This document shows, piece by piece, positions 9,384-19,875 of a stretch of DNA of 64,000 bases (within the stretch, counting starts at the first letter, position 1; each line of letters begins with the position of its first letter). The notes below the pieces were generated by a model. The model ran no database searches. It saw only the letters and a program-made list of their open reading frames with translations, and was not told where the DNA came from. Location: NCBI GenBank assembly GCA_964515555.1, contig CAZEVY010000001.1:62001-126000 (forward strand). Direction: 5' to 3'. A program made the translations under genes and the position numbers. The stretch is from CAZEVY01 sp964515555 (GTDB taxonomy: Bacteria; Acidobacteriota; Terriglobia; Bryobacterales; Bryobacteraceae).

Positions 9384-11315
9384 TTAGAATACGTTTCTTC
9401 CCTTCATCTCCGCAGGCTTCGCGACTCCGAAGAACGACAGGATCGTCACCGTCATATCCTCGAGGCGCGGGTCGCCGACGTTGGCCTTGCGATTGGCCAG
9501 CAGCACCCCGGGCACATGCTCCGAGGCGATGCAGTGGTCGCCGATCCAGGCCTCGTTGTTCGCGACCACCGTCTCCTTCGGCACCGCGCCGAGCGCGGTC
9601 TGCCAGGACGAGCGATACCCCGGCGCGTAGCCGATCAGCAGATCGGGCGCCGTCTGGAGATCGTGCCGCGAGTACGCCTCGCCGGGCTTGTAGACGCGCG
9701 TGACGACCAGCTTGCCGTCCGCCGGGTCCTTGAAGGCCTTCAGCCGATCGACGATCTTGCCGAGGACAAAGTCGGCGTCCGGTCCCGCGACCGTGCCGTC
9801 GGACTCCCGCCCCATGCGGTTCAGGTAGATGCCGTTCAGTCCGACCGAGTAGGCCTCGGTGCGCGACCAGTCGACGTGCGCGAACAGTTCCTGGTCACCC
9901 ACGTTGGCGGGATCGTCGAGCGTGAGGAAGCCTTCGCGCATCAGCCAGGTGTTGACGTGCACGGCGCGGTCGAAGGTCGAGAAGCCGTGGTCGGACATGA
10001 CCACGACGGCGGCGTCGCCGGCCTTCTCCATCACCCAGCCGAGCGCGCGGTCGGCGAGCTGGTAGGACTCCAGCAGCTCGTCGTCGTGGCGTCCCCAGAG
10101 CATGTGCGAATTCTGATCGACGCCGAAGAAATGGAAGAACAGCAGACCGTCGGTGAAGCGCTCGAGCGCGTGGCGGAAGACGCGCAGGTGCTCATCGGCG
10201 ACCAGGCGCGTCTGCGCGAGATACTCGGCGCGCGAGAGCACGTTCTGTCGCAACGCGGCGGTGTCCTCGGCCATGCCCTGGGTGTAGAAGCGGCCGCCGG
10301 CGGCGAGTTCGACGCTGTAGTCCGGCGGATCGGTGATCGGCAGCTCGGGCAGTCGCGGGTCGATGTTCACCGGCGAGACGTAGATCTTCAGGCCCGGATG
10401 CAGCTCGCGCGCGTAAATGCGGATCATGCCGGCGGCGTCTTTCATGTACGGAATCATCGGGAACCCGACGGGAATCCAGGGCGACCACTCGCCCTGCCGC
10501 ACGATAACGCGCTCGGCGCCGATGCGGAAGATCGCGACGGGCTCGGCGGGGTCGACGTCGGCGACGATTTCGATGGAGGTGCGCGCGCGGTCCTTGCGCA
10601 GCGTGTTCTCCGGTCCTTCGAGGCGCAGGCGCGCGCGGTGGTTCACGCGGCCGACGCGGACGATGCGGCCGCCGGGAACATTGCGGGTCGACTCCTTTTC
10701 CGCGTCGGTGAAGAAGGTGAAGGTGCCGAAGGTGCCGCGCAGGTCGGGTGTGCCCATGCCGGCGAGCGACTGGCCTTCGCAGTCGACGGGCGGGAAGTTC
10801 GTCGGCATGCGGAGCACGGTGACGGGGATTCCGCGCTCGGAGAGCGTCTGCCAGAAGGCTTTGCCGCGGCGGAAGGATTTCACTTCGCCGGCGCTGAGCG
10901 GCAGCACCCAGGGGCCGATGGAGAGCGTGCGTCCCCCGACGGCGGTTTCGGCCATCGAGGACTGCGGCATGCGGGTCGCCGGATTTCGGTGGATGAAGTC
11001 GTAGATGCCGTGCTGGCCGGGGTCGGTGCCGGTGATGAAGGTCGACCAGGCGACGGGGCTTTGCGGCGGCACGACGGTGGCGAGGCGCTGGAATCCGCCC
11101 TGCTTGCGGAGGCGGTCGAGATTCGGGAGAGACTGCCAGTGGCGCTCGAGGAAGACGGGGTCCATGCCGTCGACGCCGAGGACGATGAGCTTTCGGCCTC
11201 CGGCGGTGGAGGGCACGGGGCCGCCACAGTTGGAGAGGAGTGCGGCGGAAAGGAGGAGGAGCGGGGCCTGGAGGCCCCACGCGGCCCTGGAGGGCCGCCC
11301 TACTGGGGACGTCAT
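9384..11315 (-). CDS. Type I phosphodiesterase/alkaline-phosphatase-superfamily lipoprotein
   Basis: 643 residues from ATG 11313-11315 (ATGA overlap with the upstream paralogue). The N-terminus has a hydrophobic stretch and a lipobox-like ALLSNC, so lipid anchoring is likely. The fold is marked by IVLGVDGMDP (first metal aspartate), SPVAWSTFITGTDPGQHGIYDF (Thr/Ser nucleophile region), GVDQNSHMLW, VVVMSDHGF and a late GDH near AWIGDHCI. These match PF01663-type hydrolases of phosphodiesters, pyrophosphates or phospho-sugars. The substrate is unknown. Convergent with the LRR operon, 38 bp apart. Confidence 0.85.
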   Translation of the reverse strand: MTSPVGRPSRAAWGLQAPLLLLSAALLSNCGGPVPSTAGGRKLIVLGVDGMDPVFLERHWQSLPNLDRLRKQGGFQRLATVVPPQSPVAWSTFITGTDPGQHGIYDFIHRNPATRMPQSSMAETAVGGRTLSIGPWVLPLSAGEVKSFRRGKAFWQTLSERGIPVTVLRMPTNFPPVDCEGQSLAGMGTPDLRGTFGTFTFFTDAEKESTRNVPGGRIVRVGRVNHRARLRLEGPENTLRKDRARTSIEIVADVDPAEPVAIFRIGAERVIVRQGEWSPWIPVGFPMIPYMKDAAGMIRIYARELHPGLKIYVSPVNIDPRLPELPITDPPDYSVELAAGGRFYTQGMAEDTAALRQNVLSRAEYLAQTRLVADEHLRVFRHALERFTDGLLFFHFFGVDQNSHMLWGRHDDELLESYQLADRALGWVMEKAGDAAVVVMSDHGFSTFDRAVHVNTWLMREGFLTLDDPANVGDQELFAHVDWSRTEAYSVGLNGIYLNRMGRESDGTVAGPDADFVLGKIVDRLKAFKDPADGKLVVTRVYKPGEAYSRHDLQTAPDLLIGYAPGYRSSWQTALGAVPKETVVANNEAWIGDHCIASEHVPGVLLANRKANVGDPRLEDMTVTILSFFGVAKPAEMKGRNVF

Positions 11316-13471
11316 AGGAGAGCTTTGCCTTCCATCCACTCCGGCGGCGCGACGCCGAAAAGATCGAGCGCCGTGGGCGCGAGATCCTCGATGCCGGGAT
11401 TCTCCGCCGTGACCTTGCGATTCGAGAACAACACGCCGGGCACCAGGTGCGGGTCGACGCAGTGGTCGCCGCTCCAGGCCTTGGGGTTGTCCTCGAACAC
11501 ATGCGCGCCGACACGGCCCACCGCTGCGTCCCACGAGGTGCGGTAGCCTTCGCCGTAGCCGATGATCAGGTCGGGCGCGGCTTCGAGGTACGGTCCTTTG
11601 TAGAGGTCGCCCGAGACCCACGCGTGCGTGATGCCGACGCCGCCGGTCCCGGTGTCGGCGAGGCCCGTGAGTTTTTCGGCGAGCTCGCGCTTCAGCGCTT
11701 CGGCCTCGGCCTTGCGCACGACGCCGTGCGCCTCGCGTCCCTTGAGGTTGATGTAGAGGCCGCCGAGTCCGACGGTGTAGGCGCGCGTGCGCTCCCAGTC
11801 GACGCCCTGGAAGTAGGGGCCGCTTTCGCGGGCGCCGTCGCGCAACGCGAGATAGCCGTTCTCGAGCAGCCACGTGTTGAGGTTGATGCCGCGGCGGAAC
11901 GAACAGAATCCGTGATCGGAGAGCACGAAGAACACGGTCTGGTCGTCGACGAAGCGCATGGCTTCGCCGGCCAGGCGGTCCATGCGTTGATAGAGATCCT
12001 CGATCGTGCCGCGAAAGCGCTCGTCGGTGGCGCGGCCGTCGAGGTAGCGATAGAACATGTGCTGCACGCGGTCGCTGGTGTCGAAGACACAGGCGACGAC
12101 GCCGTGGCGCGTGCGCTCCAGCGCGTTGAGGAACATGGCCTCGCGCTCGGCCTGGATGGCGTAGGCCTGCTCGAGGAACGCCTTCTCGTCGATGACGCCT
12201 TCATTGAGCGCCCAGGTGTCCTCGGCCATGCCGACGGTCGCGAACGTCCCGAGGAGCTTGGCGAGATAGGTCGCGTAATAGCCGGGATGGCTGATGGGCA
12301 GCGCCGGATTCTCCGGGTCGATGTTGATGGGCGTCATGTAGAGCGAGAACTCGGGCGATGTCTCGGTGATCATGAATCGCACGACGCCGTTGACCTTGAT
12401 ACCGAGTCCCGCCTTGAACTTCAACTGCACCCAGGGCGAGTACTCGCCGGGCGCGAGGTCGTGCTCTTCCTCGCCGACAGTGATTCGGAACGCGCCGGGG
12501 CGGCCGTTGGGCGCGAGTCGGAACGGAATGCGGATGGGCTTGCCGTCGGCGTGCATGGAGTTGTCGGGGCCTTCGATTTCGCCGGCGAGAGCCGCGCCAT
12601 CGCGGCGCAGCGGGTAGCGGCTGCCCTGCTCGTAGGTGGTCTTTTCGACGCGCGTGGTGAATTGCGCGAAGCTGCCCTGCGTGCCTTTGAGGTCGGGGGT
12701 CGACATGGCGGAGAGCACGCGGCCGTTGAACTTCTCGGGCGGAAACGTGATCGGCACGCGCAGGATGGTGGAGCCGATGAAGTGGTCGCCGAGGATCTTC
12801 CAGAAGGTCTGGCTCTTGCGCTTCATCTCGACGTAAGGGCGGCTGATCGGGATACGCCATTTGCCGATGCTGAGGACACGGCGCGGGCCGTGCACTTTCG
12901 AGGACGCCAGCTCGGGCACGTAGGTCCTGAGGCTGCGGTTGAGGAAGTCGAAGATGTTGTGCCGCGCCGGGCTGACGCCGGTGGCGAAAGTCGACCAGGC
13001 GACGGGAGAGAGCGACGGGAAGGTGGTACGCAGGCGATGGTAGCTGCCCTGGTCGCGAAGTTTCGCGAGGTTGGGGAGCTTGCCTTCGGCGAGGAAGCGG
13101 TCGGTGAGCTTCGGATCGAGGCCGTCGAGTCCGAGGAAGATGATCTTGCGGACGCGCGCGTCGCGGAATCCCTTGCGTCGCCGTGCGCTGCGCCACAGCA
13201 TGCGGAAGGGCCAGACCAGCAGCGAGGCGAAGCTGACGAAGAATCCGATCGCGAGGCTCAGGAAGGAGCCGAGGAAGGCGAAGCCGGCGCCGGGTCCCGT
13301 GTAGCCGAGCGTGACGCCGTCGGCGGAAGGCTCCGGCGCGAAGAGCCACGCCAGTGCCGCGAGGAACAGGAAGACCGCAGCGTCGCGGTGTCGTGCGCGA
13401 GTCAACTCACTCAAGATAGCACCGGCAGAGTGTGGACTGGTGCGAAGCGGACCAGGCGCAGGCGTTTGCAA
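11312..13471 (-). CDS. Membrane-anchored type I phosphodiesterase/alkaline-phosphatase-superfamily protein
   Basis: 719 residues if the TTG at 13469-13471 is used; another TTG at 13414 (LSELTRARHRD) is equally plausible, so the 5' end is uncertain. Two N-terminal hydrophobic helices (AAVFLFLAALAWLF; a second around FLGSFLSLAIGFFVSFASLLV) replace the lipobox of its paralogue downstream. Catalytic-domain motifs: IFLGLDGLDPK, SPVAWSTFATGVSPARHNIFDF, DTSDRVQHMFYRY, VFFVLSDHGF and SGDHCVDPHLVPG. The two genes overlap by 4 nt and are clear paralogues, with one in the membrane and one lipid-anchored. The substrate is not evident. Confidence 0.85.
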   Translation of the reverse strand: MQTPAPGPLRTSPHSAGAILSELTRARHRDAAVFLFLAALAWLFAPEPSADGVTLGYTGPGAGFAFLGSFLSLAIGFFVSFASLLVWPFRMLWRSARRRKGFRDARVRKIIFLGLDGLDPKLTDRFLAEGKLPNLAKLRDQGSYHRLRTTFPSLSPVAWSTFATGVSPARHNIFDFLNRSLRTYVPELASSKVHGPRRVLSIGKWRIPISRPYVEMKRKSQTFWKILGDHFIGSTILRVPITFPPEKFNGRVLSAMSTPDLKGTQGSFAQFTTRVEKTTYEQGSRYPLRRDGAALAGEIEGPDNSMHADGKPIRIPFRLAPNGRPGAFRITVGEEEHDLAPGEYSPWVQLKFKAGLGIKVNGVVRFMITETSPEFSLYMTPINIDPENPALPISHPGYYATYLAKLLGTFATVGMAEDTWALNEGVIDEKAFLEQAYAIQAEREAMFLNALERTRHGVVACVFDTSDRVQHMFYRYLDGRATDERFRGTIEDLYQRMDRLAGEAMRFVDDQTVFFVLSDHGFCSFRRGINLNTWLLENGYLALRDGARESGPYFQGVDWERTRAYTVGLGGLYINLKGREAHGVVRKAEAEALKRELAEKLTGLADTGTGGVGITHAWVSGDLYKGPYLEAAPDLIIGYGEGYRTSWDAAVGRVGAHVFEDNPKAWSGDHCVDPHLVPGVLFSNRKVTAENPGIEDLAPTALDLFGVAPPEWMEGKALL

Positions 13472-13568
13472 AGCTCACTGTCGGCCGCGCGCTCCAGGAA
13501 ACGCGCACAACGGAACGCCGCGGCAGCGTTTATCGAACTCAGGGAGGATGCCGCGGCGTCCTGTGCGC

Positions 13569-14300
13569 TCAGATGCCCGCATACCAGGAATAATCGCCAT
13601 CCAGGCGAAGTCCTTTGAGCGAATCGGTGAGGGTCAGGCGGTGAAGAAACTTCAGGTTCTTATAACCGAGTTGCCGCGGGACGCGCAGCCGGAGCGGGCC
13701 TCCGTGGCCGACAGGGAGGTCGCCGCCATTCATTCCATAGGTGAGCAGTGTCTGGGCGTGTCGGGCGTCGTCCATGTCGATGGCATCGACCCAGCCGTCC
13801 ATGGCGTAATAGACGGCATAGCGGGCCCGCGGCTGGACGCCGGCCAGATTCAGAACGTGCGAGAGCGGCGCTCCGGTCCACTCCGCGATGAAGGACCAGC
13901 CTTCTTCACAGATCATCTGCGTGATCTGGCTTCGGGTGGGGTAGCTCTTGAGTTCGGCGATGGAAAACGAGCCCGGGCGGTCGACCATCCCGTCCACTTG
14001 CAGACGCCAGTCCTTGAATCCGCCGGCCCGCAATCTTGGGAATTCTTCGCCCTTGGGCGGTTTGCCCTTCGGATGCGGCGTCTTGGAGATCTGGCTTCTG
14101 GTGAACTCGCGCGCATTGGCATGCCGCGTGAGCAGACGCTGAGCCGCATACGTCAGGGTATGGCCGCAACCATAGAGGCCACCGTAATCGGGAGGGAGCC
14201 AGCCTTGGCGACCGGCGATGCCGGCTGCCGCGGCGACACCAGAAACGCCCGCGGCCCCCGCGAGGCCGGTCGTGATCAGTTTGCGTCGGGAAATGCTCAT
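13569..14300 (-). CDS. Tat-exported sulfite-oxidase-family molybdoenzyme (YedY/MsrP-like)
   Basis: 243 residues. N-terminus MSISRRKLITTGLAGAAG is a clear twin-arginine signal. Family motifs: GFKDWRLQVDGMVDRPGSFS, then MICEEGWSFIAEWTGAPLSHVL with the Cys expected to bind molybdenum (about residue 128), and GGPLRLRVPRQLGYKNLKFL. Such enzymes hold molybdopterin in the periplasm and reduce oxidised substrates such as methionine sulfoxide. The overlapping upstream gene encodes a cytochrome b that could supply electrons from quinol, as MsrQ does for MsrP although from a different family. Substrate not determined. Confidence 0.85.
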   Translation of the reverse strand: MSISRRKLITTGLAGAAGVSGVAAAAGIAGRQGWLPPDYGGLYGCGHTLTYAAQRLLTRHANAREFTRSQISKTPHPKGKPPKGEEFPRLRAGGFKDWRLQVDGMVDRPGSFSIAELKSYPTRSQITQMICEEGWSFIAEWTGAPLSHVLNLAGVQPRARYAVYYAMDGWVDAIDMDDARHAQTLLTYGMNGGDLPVGHGGPLRLRVPRQLGYKNLKFLHRLTLTDSLKGLRLDGDYSWYAGI

Positions 14301-15028
14301 GGATGCTCCAGCCGCGAATCGACGCGGCCCGTGATCATGGTTCGCATGCGAATGCCGAATCCGGCGAGCGCCACCATCAGGACATGGACGAACAGGAAAA
14401 CAACCAGCGCCAGAGAAGCGAAAAAGTGAATCGTGCGCGCCGACTGCTGGCCGCCGACGAGGTCGACGAGAAACGGGAATGCGGCCGTGAGGGCGGGCGA
14501 CATCGCCAGGCCGGTCCAGATCATCAAGGGGAACAGACCGAAAATGACGAACAGGTAGGCGAGCCGCTGGATCGTGTTATACGACCGGACTCCATCGTCA
14601 CCCCGGAGGCGAAGATGGTTCGCGAGGGATCGAGAGAGCGAGGCCCAGGTCAGGTCGGCGGAGGCGGGCAGCAGATTCTTCCGCAAGTGGCCGGAGCGCA
14701 GGCTGGAGGCGGCGTAGAGCAAACCCGTGAGGACGACGATCCACGCCGTCTGGAAATGGAGGGAGCGGCTCCAGCCGTTCTGGTCCGGCAGAACGTAGTT
14801 GTATCCGGTCTTCACGTAAGAGCGGGAGGCGGGAATGGGAATCTGAAAAAGTGCGGGAGTCAACGAGTTTCCGTCCTCGCCCCAATAGAACCGCGGGTGT
14901 GAGATGACGAGTTCCGCGCCGCTGACCAGCAAGGCGATGAAGCAGATGGCGGTGACCCAATGCGTGACGCGGACGAGGAGGCTGTGGCGGACGCCCGGGG
15001 TGGTCGCGACGGCAGCGCGATTCGCCAC
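14297..15028 (-). CDS. Cytochrome b561-type membrane subunit
   Basis: 243 residues with four to five membrane helices. Candidate haem ligands are the histidines in LLVRVTHWVTAICF (about 23), WSRSLHFQTAWIVVL (about 92) and ARTIHFFASLALVVFLFVHVLMV (about 203 and 220), the pattern of Ni/Fe-hydrogenase or thiosulfate-reductase type cytochrome b. It overlaps the molybdoenzyme by 4 nt and precedes it, so the pair is probably a quinol-linked respiratory oxidoreductase. Confidence 0.8.
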   Translation of the reverse strand: MANRAAVATTPGVRHSLLVRVTHWVTAICFIALLVSGAELVISHPRFYWGEDGNSLTPALFQIPIPASRSYVKTGYNYVLPDQNGWSRSLHFQTAWIVVLTGLLYAASSLRSGHLRKNLLPASADLTWASLSRSLANHLRLRGDDGVRSYNTIQRLAYLFVIFGLFPLMIWTGLAMSPALTAAFPFLVDLVGGQQSARTIHFFASLALVVFLFVHVLMVALAGFGIRMRTMITGRVDSRLEHP

Positions 15029-15077
15029 ACGAGGATGATAGCAGACGCCCGCGCCTGAAAAAAGGAAAGCTTCCGAC

Positions 15078-16310
15078 TTATCGGCTGAGTGCGATCTCGG
15101 CGGCGATACGTTCGCCGCGCGCGGCGGCGAAGGCGCGCAGGATTTCCATGCCTTCCTCGAACTGGCCGTAGGTGAAGGGCTTGTTGGGATCCTCGGCGAC
15201 CGCGACGCGGATCCGTTCGTAGGCGGCGCCGATTTCCAGCGACAGCCAGTATTCGTCGGCGGCGGAGGCTGCGACGCGCTCGAGCGCCTGCAAGTAATAC
15301 TCGCGATACCCGGGAATCGCCAGCAGCCGGCGGGTTAAGGCGTTGCGTTCGACGTTGTGCCAGATGGAGCGGTCGACCTTGCGGAAGGTGACGTCCTTGT
15401 CCCAAGGGATGAAGATGGAGAGATCCTGTTCGGCGAAGCGGTAGAGATAGAAGTTGTTCAGTCCCCAATCGCCGAGCACGCCGTCCTCATCGGCGATGAA
15501 GGTCTCGACGGCCAGATAATCGAGCAGGCGATGGAGGTCGAAGTAGCCCGACATCGTGCCGGCGTACTCGTCGTCGCCGGTCTCGTGGATGGCGCGGATC
15601 ATGCGGACGAGCGGCGCGGGATCGGGATTCTTCTCGTGCGTTTGCGGCTCGAAGGGAGCGGGCGAGTAGAGTGCGGGGTCGGGGCCGAGGTACTCGAAGT
15701 TGTAGTCCGATACCCATTCGTAGTCGTAGAGGTATCCGCCGTCTTCATCGAGGCGGCGTTTCAGAAAACCCTTGTCGACGGGTTCCACCAGGGTGTAAAG
15801 CCCCACCAGGATATCGTTCACGAACAGCCGCGCGTGAGCGACGCGAGGGGCGGGCACACCCAAGCGGCGGAACAGCGCCAGGCTGAGCCGCTCGGCCATC
15901 ATTGTCTGATCCTGCGCGAGATTGTCGAGGACCAGCGACTTGAGGCCTAGAAACTCCTGGCCCGGCTCGAAGCGGTTGAAATCGACGCGCAGTCCCGGCT
16001 TGTCCGACCGCCGGCTGCCGTTTCCCCGCGACCGGATTCCGACGCCCTCGACCACAAGGCCGTTCCATTCGAATTCGGCGGGATAGTAGGTGTTGTCGAG
16101 ATAGTTGGCGCGCAGGCTGTTCCAGTCACTCGGATGCAGCCAGAGGCGGACCTCGTGAACCACGTTGTCGCGCAGCAGGTCGTTCAGCGCAGGTGCGGCA
16201 TCGTCGGCGGCGAAAGCCGAGTGGCATCCCGGCGCCAGCAGCATCAGCACCGGCAATCTGCGAAAAGTGGATCGCACTGTCCTCATACTGTCTGACGTCG
16301 GCGTAGGCAT
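15078..16310 (-). CDS. Exported CotH-family kinase-like protein
   Basis: 410 residues (ATG 16308-16310; a second ATG at 16286 would start directly on the signal peptide MRTVRSTFRRLPVLMLLAPG). CotH features: GVGIRSRGNGSRRSDKPGLRVDF (about 70-92), GLYTLVEPVDKGFLKRR, and near the C-terminal half LNNFYLYR...FIPWDKDVTFRKVD with the aspartates that bind metal-ATP. In the family, CotH phosphorylates spore-coat proteins. In non-sporing bacteria the exported homologues are frequent and of unknown target. Monocistronic on this strand. Confidence 0.8.
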   Translation of the reverse strand: MPTPTSDSMRTVRSTFRRLPVLMLLAPGCHSAFAADDAAPALNDLLRDNVVHEVRLWLHPSDWNSLRANYLDNTYYPAEFEWNGLVVEGVGIRSRGNGSRRSDKPGLRVDFNRFEPGQEFLGLKSLVLDNLAQDQTMMAERLSLALFRRLGVPAPRVAHARLFVNDILVGLYTLVEPVDKGFLKRRLDEDGGYLYDYEWVSDYNFEYLGPDPALYSPAPFEPQTHEKNPDPAPLVRMIRAIHETGDDEYAGTMSGYFDLHRLLDYLAVETFIADEDGVLGDWGLNNFYLYRFAEQDLSIFIPWDKDVTFRKVDRSIWHNVERNALTRRLLAIPGYREYYLQALERVAASAADEYWLSLEIGAAYERIRVAVAEDPNKPFTYGQFEEGMEILRAFAAARGERIAAEIALSR

Positions 16311-16472
16311 GCCGGGTAACCACTTGCAAACGTCGGGCCATCCCCCGGCTCTTACAGTTACGAGCGCACCGCCTATCTATTCCTGTAATCGCTATCTCTT
16401 TGATTTGCCTCGACGCCGGTCAACACCAGCGCCGTGTCCCCCGCCCGTCGATTACCGCGCAATAATTTACCA

Positions 16473-18170
16473 ATGCGACCCCTCGCCGTACTGATCGGGA
16501 TAACTGGCGCGGTAGGCGCCTCCGACGCCACGATTCCGGGGGCGGTCTCATCGCCCTACCCGACGCTCACGAATCTCAGCGTCGAGTGGCTCATCGAGGG
16601 CGACGACAACCTCAACGGCGCCGTGGAGGTGCGCTTCCGCGCGGCCGGTGAGCGTGAGTGGCGCGAAGGAATGCCCCTGCGGCGCGTGCCCGCCGGCGAG
16701 AGCCGCACCACCACGCCCGTCTTCCGATGGGCGAACAAGCACTCCGGGAGCATCTTCGATCTACGGCCGGGCACGGTCTATGAAATCCAGCTGACTCTCG
16801 CCGATCCCGACGGCGGTTCGGCGACGCGCACCCTCCAGGCCCGCACGCGGCCCGTCCCTCGCGCGGCCGCACGCGCGCCGATCCGCAAGGTGACACCGGC
16901 CACGATCGGCGCACCTGCCGCGCCCGGCCGCGTGCTGCTGCTTGCGCCCGGCGACTACGGCCGGTTCGTCGCGCCTTCGGACGGCGAACCCGGCCGTCCG
17001 ATCGTCTACCGTTCCGTTGCCGGCGGCGCTGTGTTCGACTCGATTGTGCTCGACGGCCGCAAGCACGTCTACATCGAGGGAGTCACCGTGCGCACGAAGG
17101 CCGGCCCGGCGAATCCGCGCGGCGTGGGCGTGAGCATGAACGGCGCGGTGGAGTGCGTCGTGCGGAGGTCGCAGATACAAGCGATTTTCGGTGTGCGCGC
17201 GTCGGAGCCGCCGGGATGCACCAACTGCTACATCGCCGACAACGTCATCGAAGGCACGACGCCGTGGACCGCCGAGGCCATGGGCGCCAACGGCAAGAAC
17301 ATCGGCGAGGGCGTGGAGGTGACCGGGCCCGGCAACGTGATCGTGTTCAACCGCATCACCGGATTCCGCGACTGCATCTCGCACAGAGAGGATCGAAACG
17401 CCTACGAGCAGATCTCCACCGACATCCTCAACAACGACATCTACACCGGGGCCGACGACGGCATCGAAGCCGACTTCTGCTTCCACAACTGCCGCGTGAT
17501 GCGGAATCGCATCACGAACTCCTTCGTCGGCGTCAGCTCGCAGCCGGGCCTCGGCGGTCCGACCTACTTCATTCGCAACGCGATGTACAACCTCACCTAC
17601 GTACCCTTCAAGCTGCACCGATACAGCTCGGGCGACGTGATCGTGCATAACACCACGGTAAAGACCGGCGACGGAATGGCGTGCTTCGCCGGGCAGGCCT
17701 GGGACTTCGCCTGGTTCCGCAACAATCTCTCGATCGGCGGCGCGCCCGGCGCCGGACGATGGGGCGGTTACGGAGGAGGCAAGGGACTCGCCGTCAATCT
17801 CGTTGCACCCGGCCCGCATTCGAGCTTCGATTACGACGCCGTGGGCGCCCACGACACGCCGTTCGACGGCCGCATCGGCAAGCTGAATTTCTTCGAGGCC
17901 GAGCCGCACGGGATTCGGGTCGACATGAGCGTATTTGAGCCCACGGTGCAGTTTCCGAATCCCGCGGTGCCCGAGCGGCCGCCGGCCGATCTGCGTCCGC
18001 GCGCCGGCTCGGCGGTGGTCGACAAGGGCCTGCGGATTCCCAACGTGAACGACGGGTTCCTCGGCGCGGGGCCCGATATCGGCGCCTACGAGGCGGGACA
18101 GCCGCTGCCGATTTACGGTCCGCGGCCTGTGGGGGTGGACGAAGAGTCGGCGGCGCGACGCCGGCGCTGA
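16473..18170 (+). CDS. Exported right-handed beta-helix protein with an N-terminal FN3-like domain
   Basis: 565 residues from ATG 16473, which directly precedes a signal peptide (MRPLAVLIGITGAVGA). Residues ~25-125 look like a fibronectin-III fold (LSVEWLIEGDDNLNGAVEVRF; GTVYEIQLTLADPDG). The remainder is a parallel beta-helix with repeated N-rich turns (CTNCYIADNVIEG; DILNNDIYTGADDGIEADF; CRVMRNRITNSFVGVSSQ), as in polysaccharide lyases and pectinases. I cannot assign catalytic residues. Likely acts on or binds an extracellular glycan. Convergent with the bicupin gene, 3 bp between stops. Confidence 0.75.
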   Translation: MRPLAVLIGITGAVGASDATIPGAVSSPYPTLTNLSVEWLIEGDDNLNGAVEVRFRAAGEREWREGMPLRRVPAGESRTTTPVFRWANKHSGSIFDLRPGTVYEIQLTLADPDGGSATRTLQARTRPVPRAAARAPIRKVTPATIGAPAAPGRVLLLAPGDYGRFVAPSDGEPGRPIVYRSVAGGAVFDSIVLDGRKHVYIEGVTVRTKAGPANPRGVGVSMNGAVECVVRRSQIQAIFGVRASEPPGCTNCYIADNVIEGTTPWTAEAMGANGKNIGEGVEVTGPGNVIVFNRITGFRDCISHREDRNAYEQISTDILNNDIYTGADDGIEADFCFHNCRVMRNRITNSFVGVSSQPGLGGPTYFIRNAMYNLTYVPFKLHRYSSGDVIVHNTTVKTGDGMACFAGQAWDFAWFRNNLSIGGAPGAGRWGGYGGGKGLAVNLVAPGPHSSFDYDAVGAHDTPFDGRIGKLNFFEAEPHGIRVDMSVFEPTVQFPNPAVPERPPADLRPRAGSAVVDKGLRIPNVNDGFLGAGPDIGAYEAGQPLPIYGPRPVGVDEESAARRRR

Positions 18171-18173
18171 AGG

Positions 18174-18826
18174 CTAACCCTTCAGCTCTACCATCAGCAG
18201 CTCGATCGGCTTGTCGAGAAGGTTCTCCTCGCGATGCCGGATGGGCTGCGCGACCGCGCCGAAGGTGGCCTCACCCGGCTGCAAGTTGACGGTGTTCTTG
18301 GAACCGTCCGCGCTGGTCACTTCGATGCGGACTTCGGTAATCGCCACCACGACGCGGTTCAGACGGTGCTCGTGCTCGGGAATCTTCTGGCGCGGCGCCA
18401 GGCGCACCCGCACGACGCGGACCTGCTGGTTGTCGATCTCCACCTTATATATGCCGGGCGCGACCTTCGGCGGATCGAGCGCCGGCCATGTCGCCGTGCC
18501 GCCGTCCTTCTTCAACTCGATCTCGACCACCCGGAACTCGCCGCCGCCGGTGTTCTGGCTGGTGTGCATGCCACCCTTGGTGTCCCACAATGCTTCGCCG
18601 GCGCGGAACTTGACGTCGCGCGCCGGGCCGCCCTCGAATTCGAGGCGCTGCGATCCCGCGTCCAGGTAGATCATCACGCGATTTCGGTCGTGCTTGTGGA
18701 GCGCGCCCTTCGGTCCGGGCCGCGAGGCCGCCACGACGACACGCGCCCAGTCGTTATCGATCGGCGCGGGCCGCTGCGCCGGCAAGGCCGCCGCCATCGC
18801 GGCGGGAATCATCCATCGGAATCGCA

Positions 18827-18827
<1 letters not shown>
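18174..18827 (-). CDS. Exported bicupin protein
   Basis: 217 residues from ATG 18825-18827, whose first base is the last base of the upstream stop (TGATG). Signal peptide MRFRWMIPAAMAAALPAQ. Two cupin barrels: the first with ALHKHDRNRVMIYLDAG and WDTKGGMHTSQNTG, the second with KIPEHEHRLNRVVVAITEV and a weaker second motif (AQPIRHREENL). The His pairs could bind a metal, but no substrate can be inferred. It forms an operon with the methyltransferase. Confidence 0.7.
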
Positions 18828-19840
<1,013 letters not shown>

Positions 19841-19875
19841 AGGGGCGGTTCCTCCCAAGTACAATATCGTAGACC

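Noticed and set aside
8484..11546. Long plus-strand open frame of about 1000 codons across the LRR and phosphodiesterase genes
   Set aside because: Arg/Gly/Ala-rich low-complexity product in a GC-rich background, antisense to or out of frame with two genes that have clear motifs; no homology pattern of its own.
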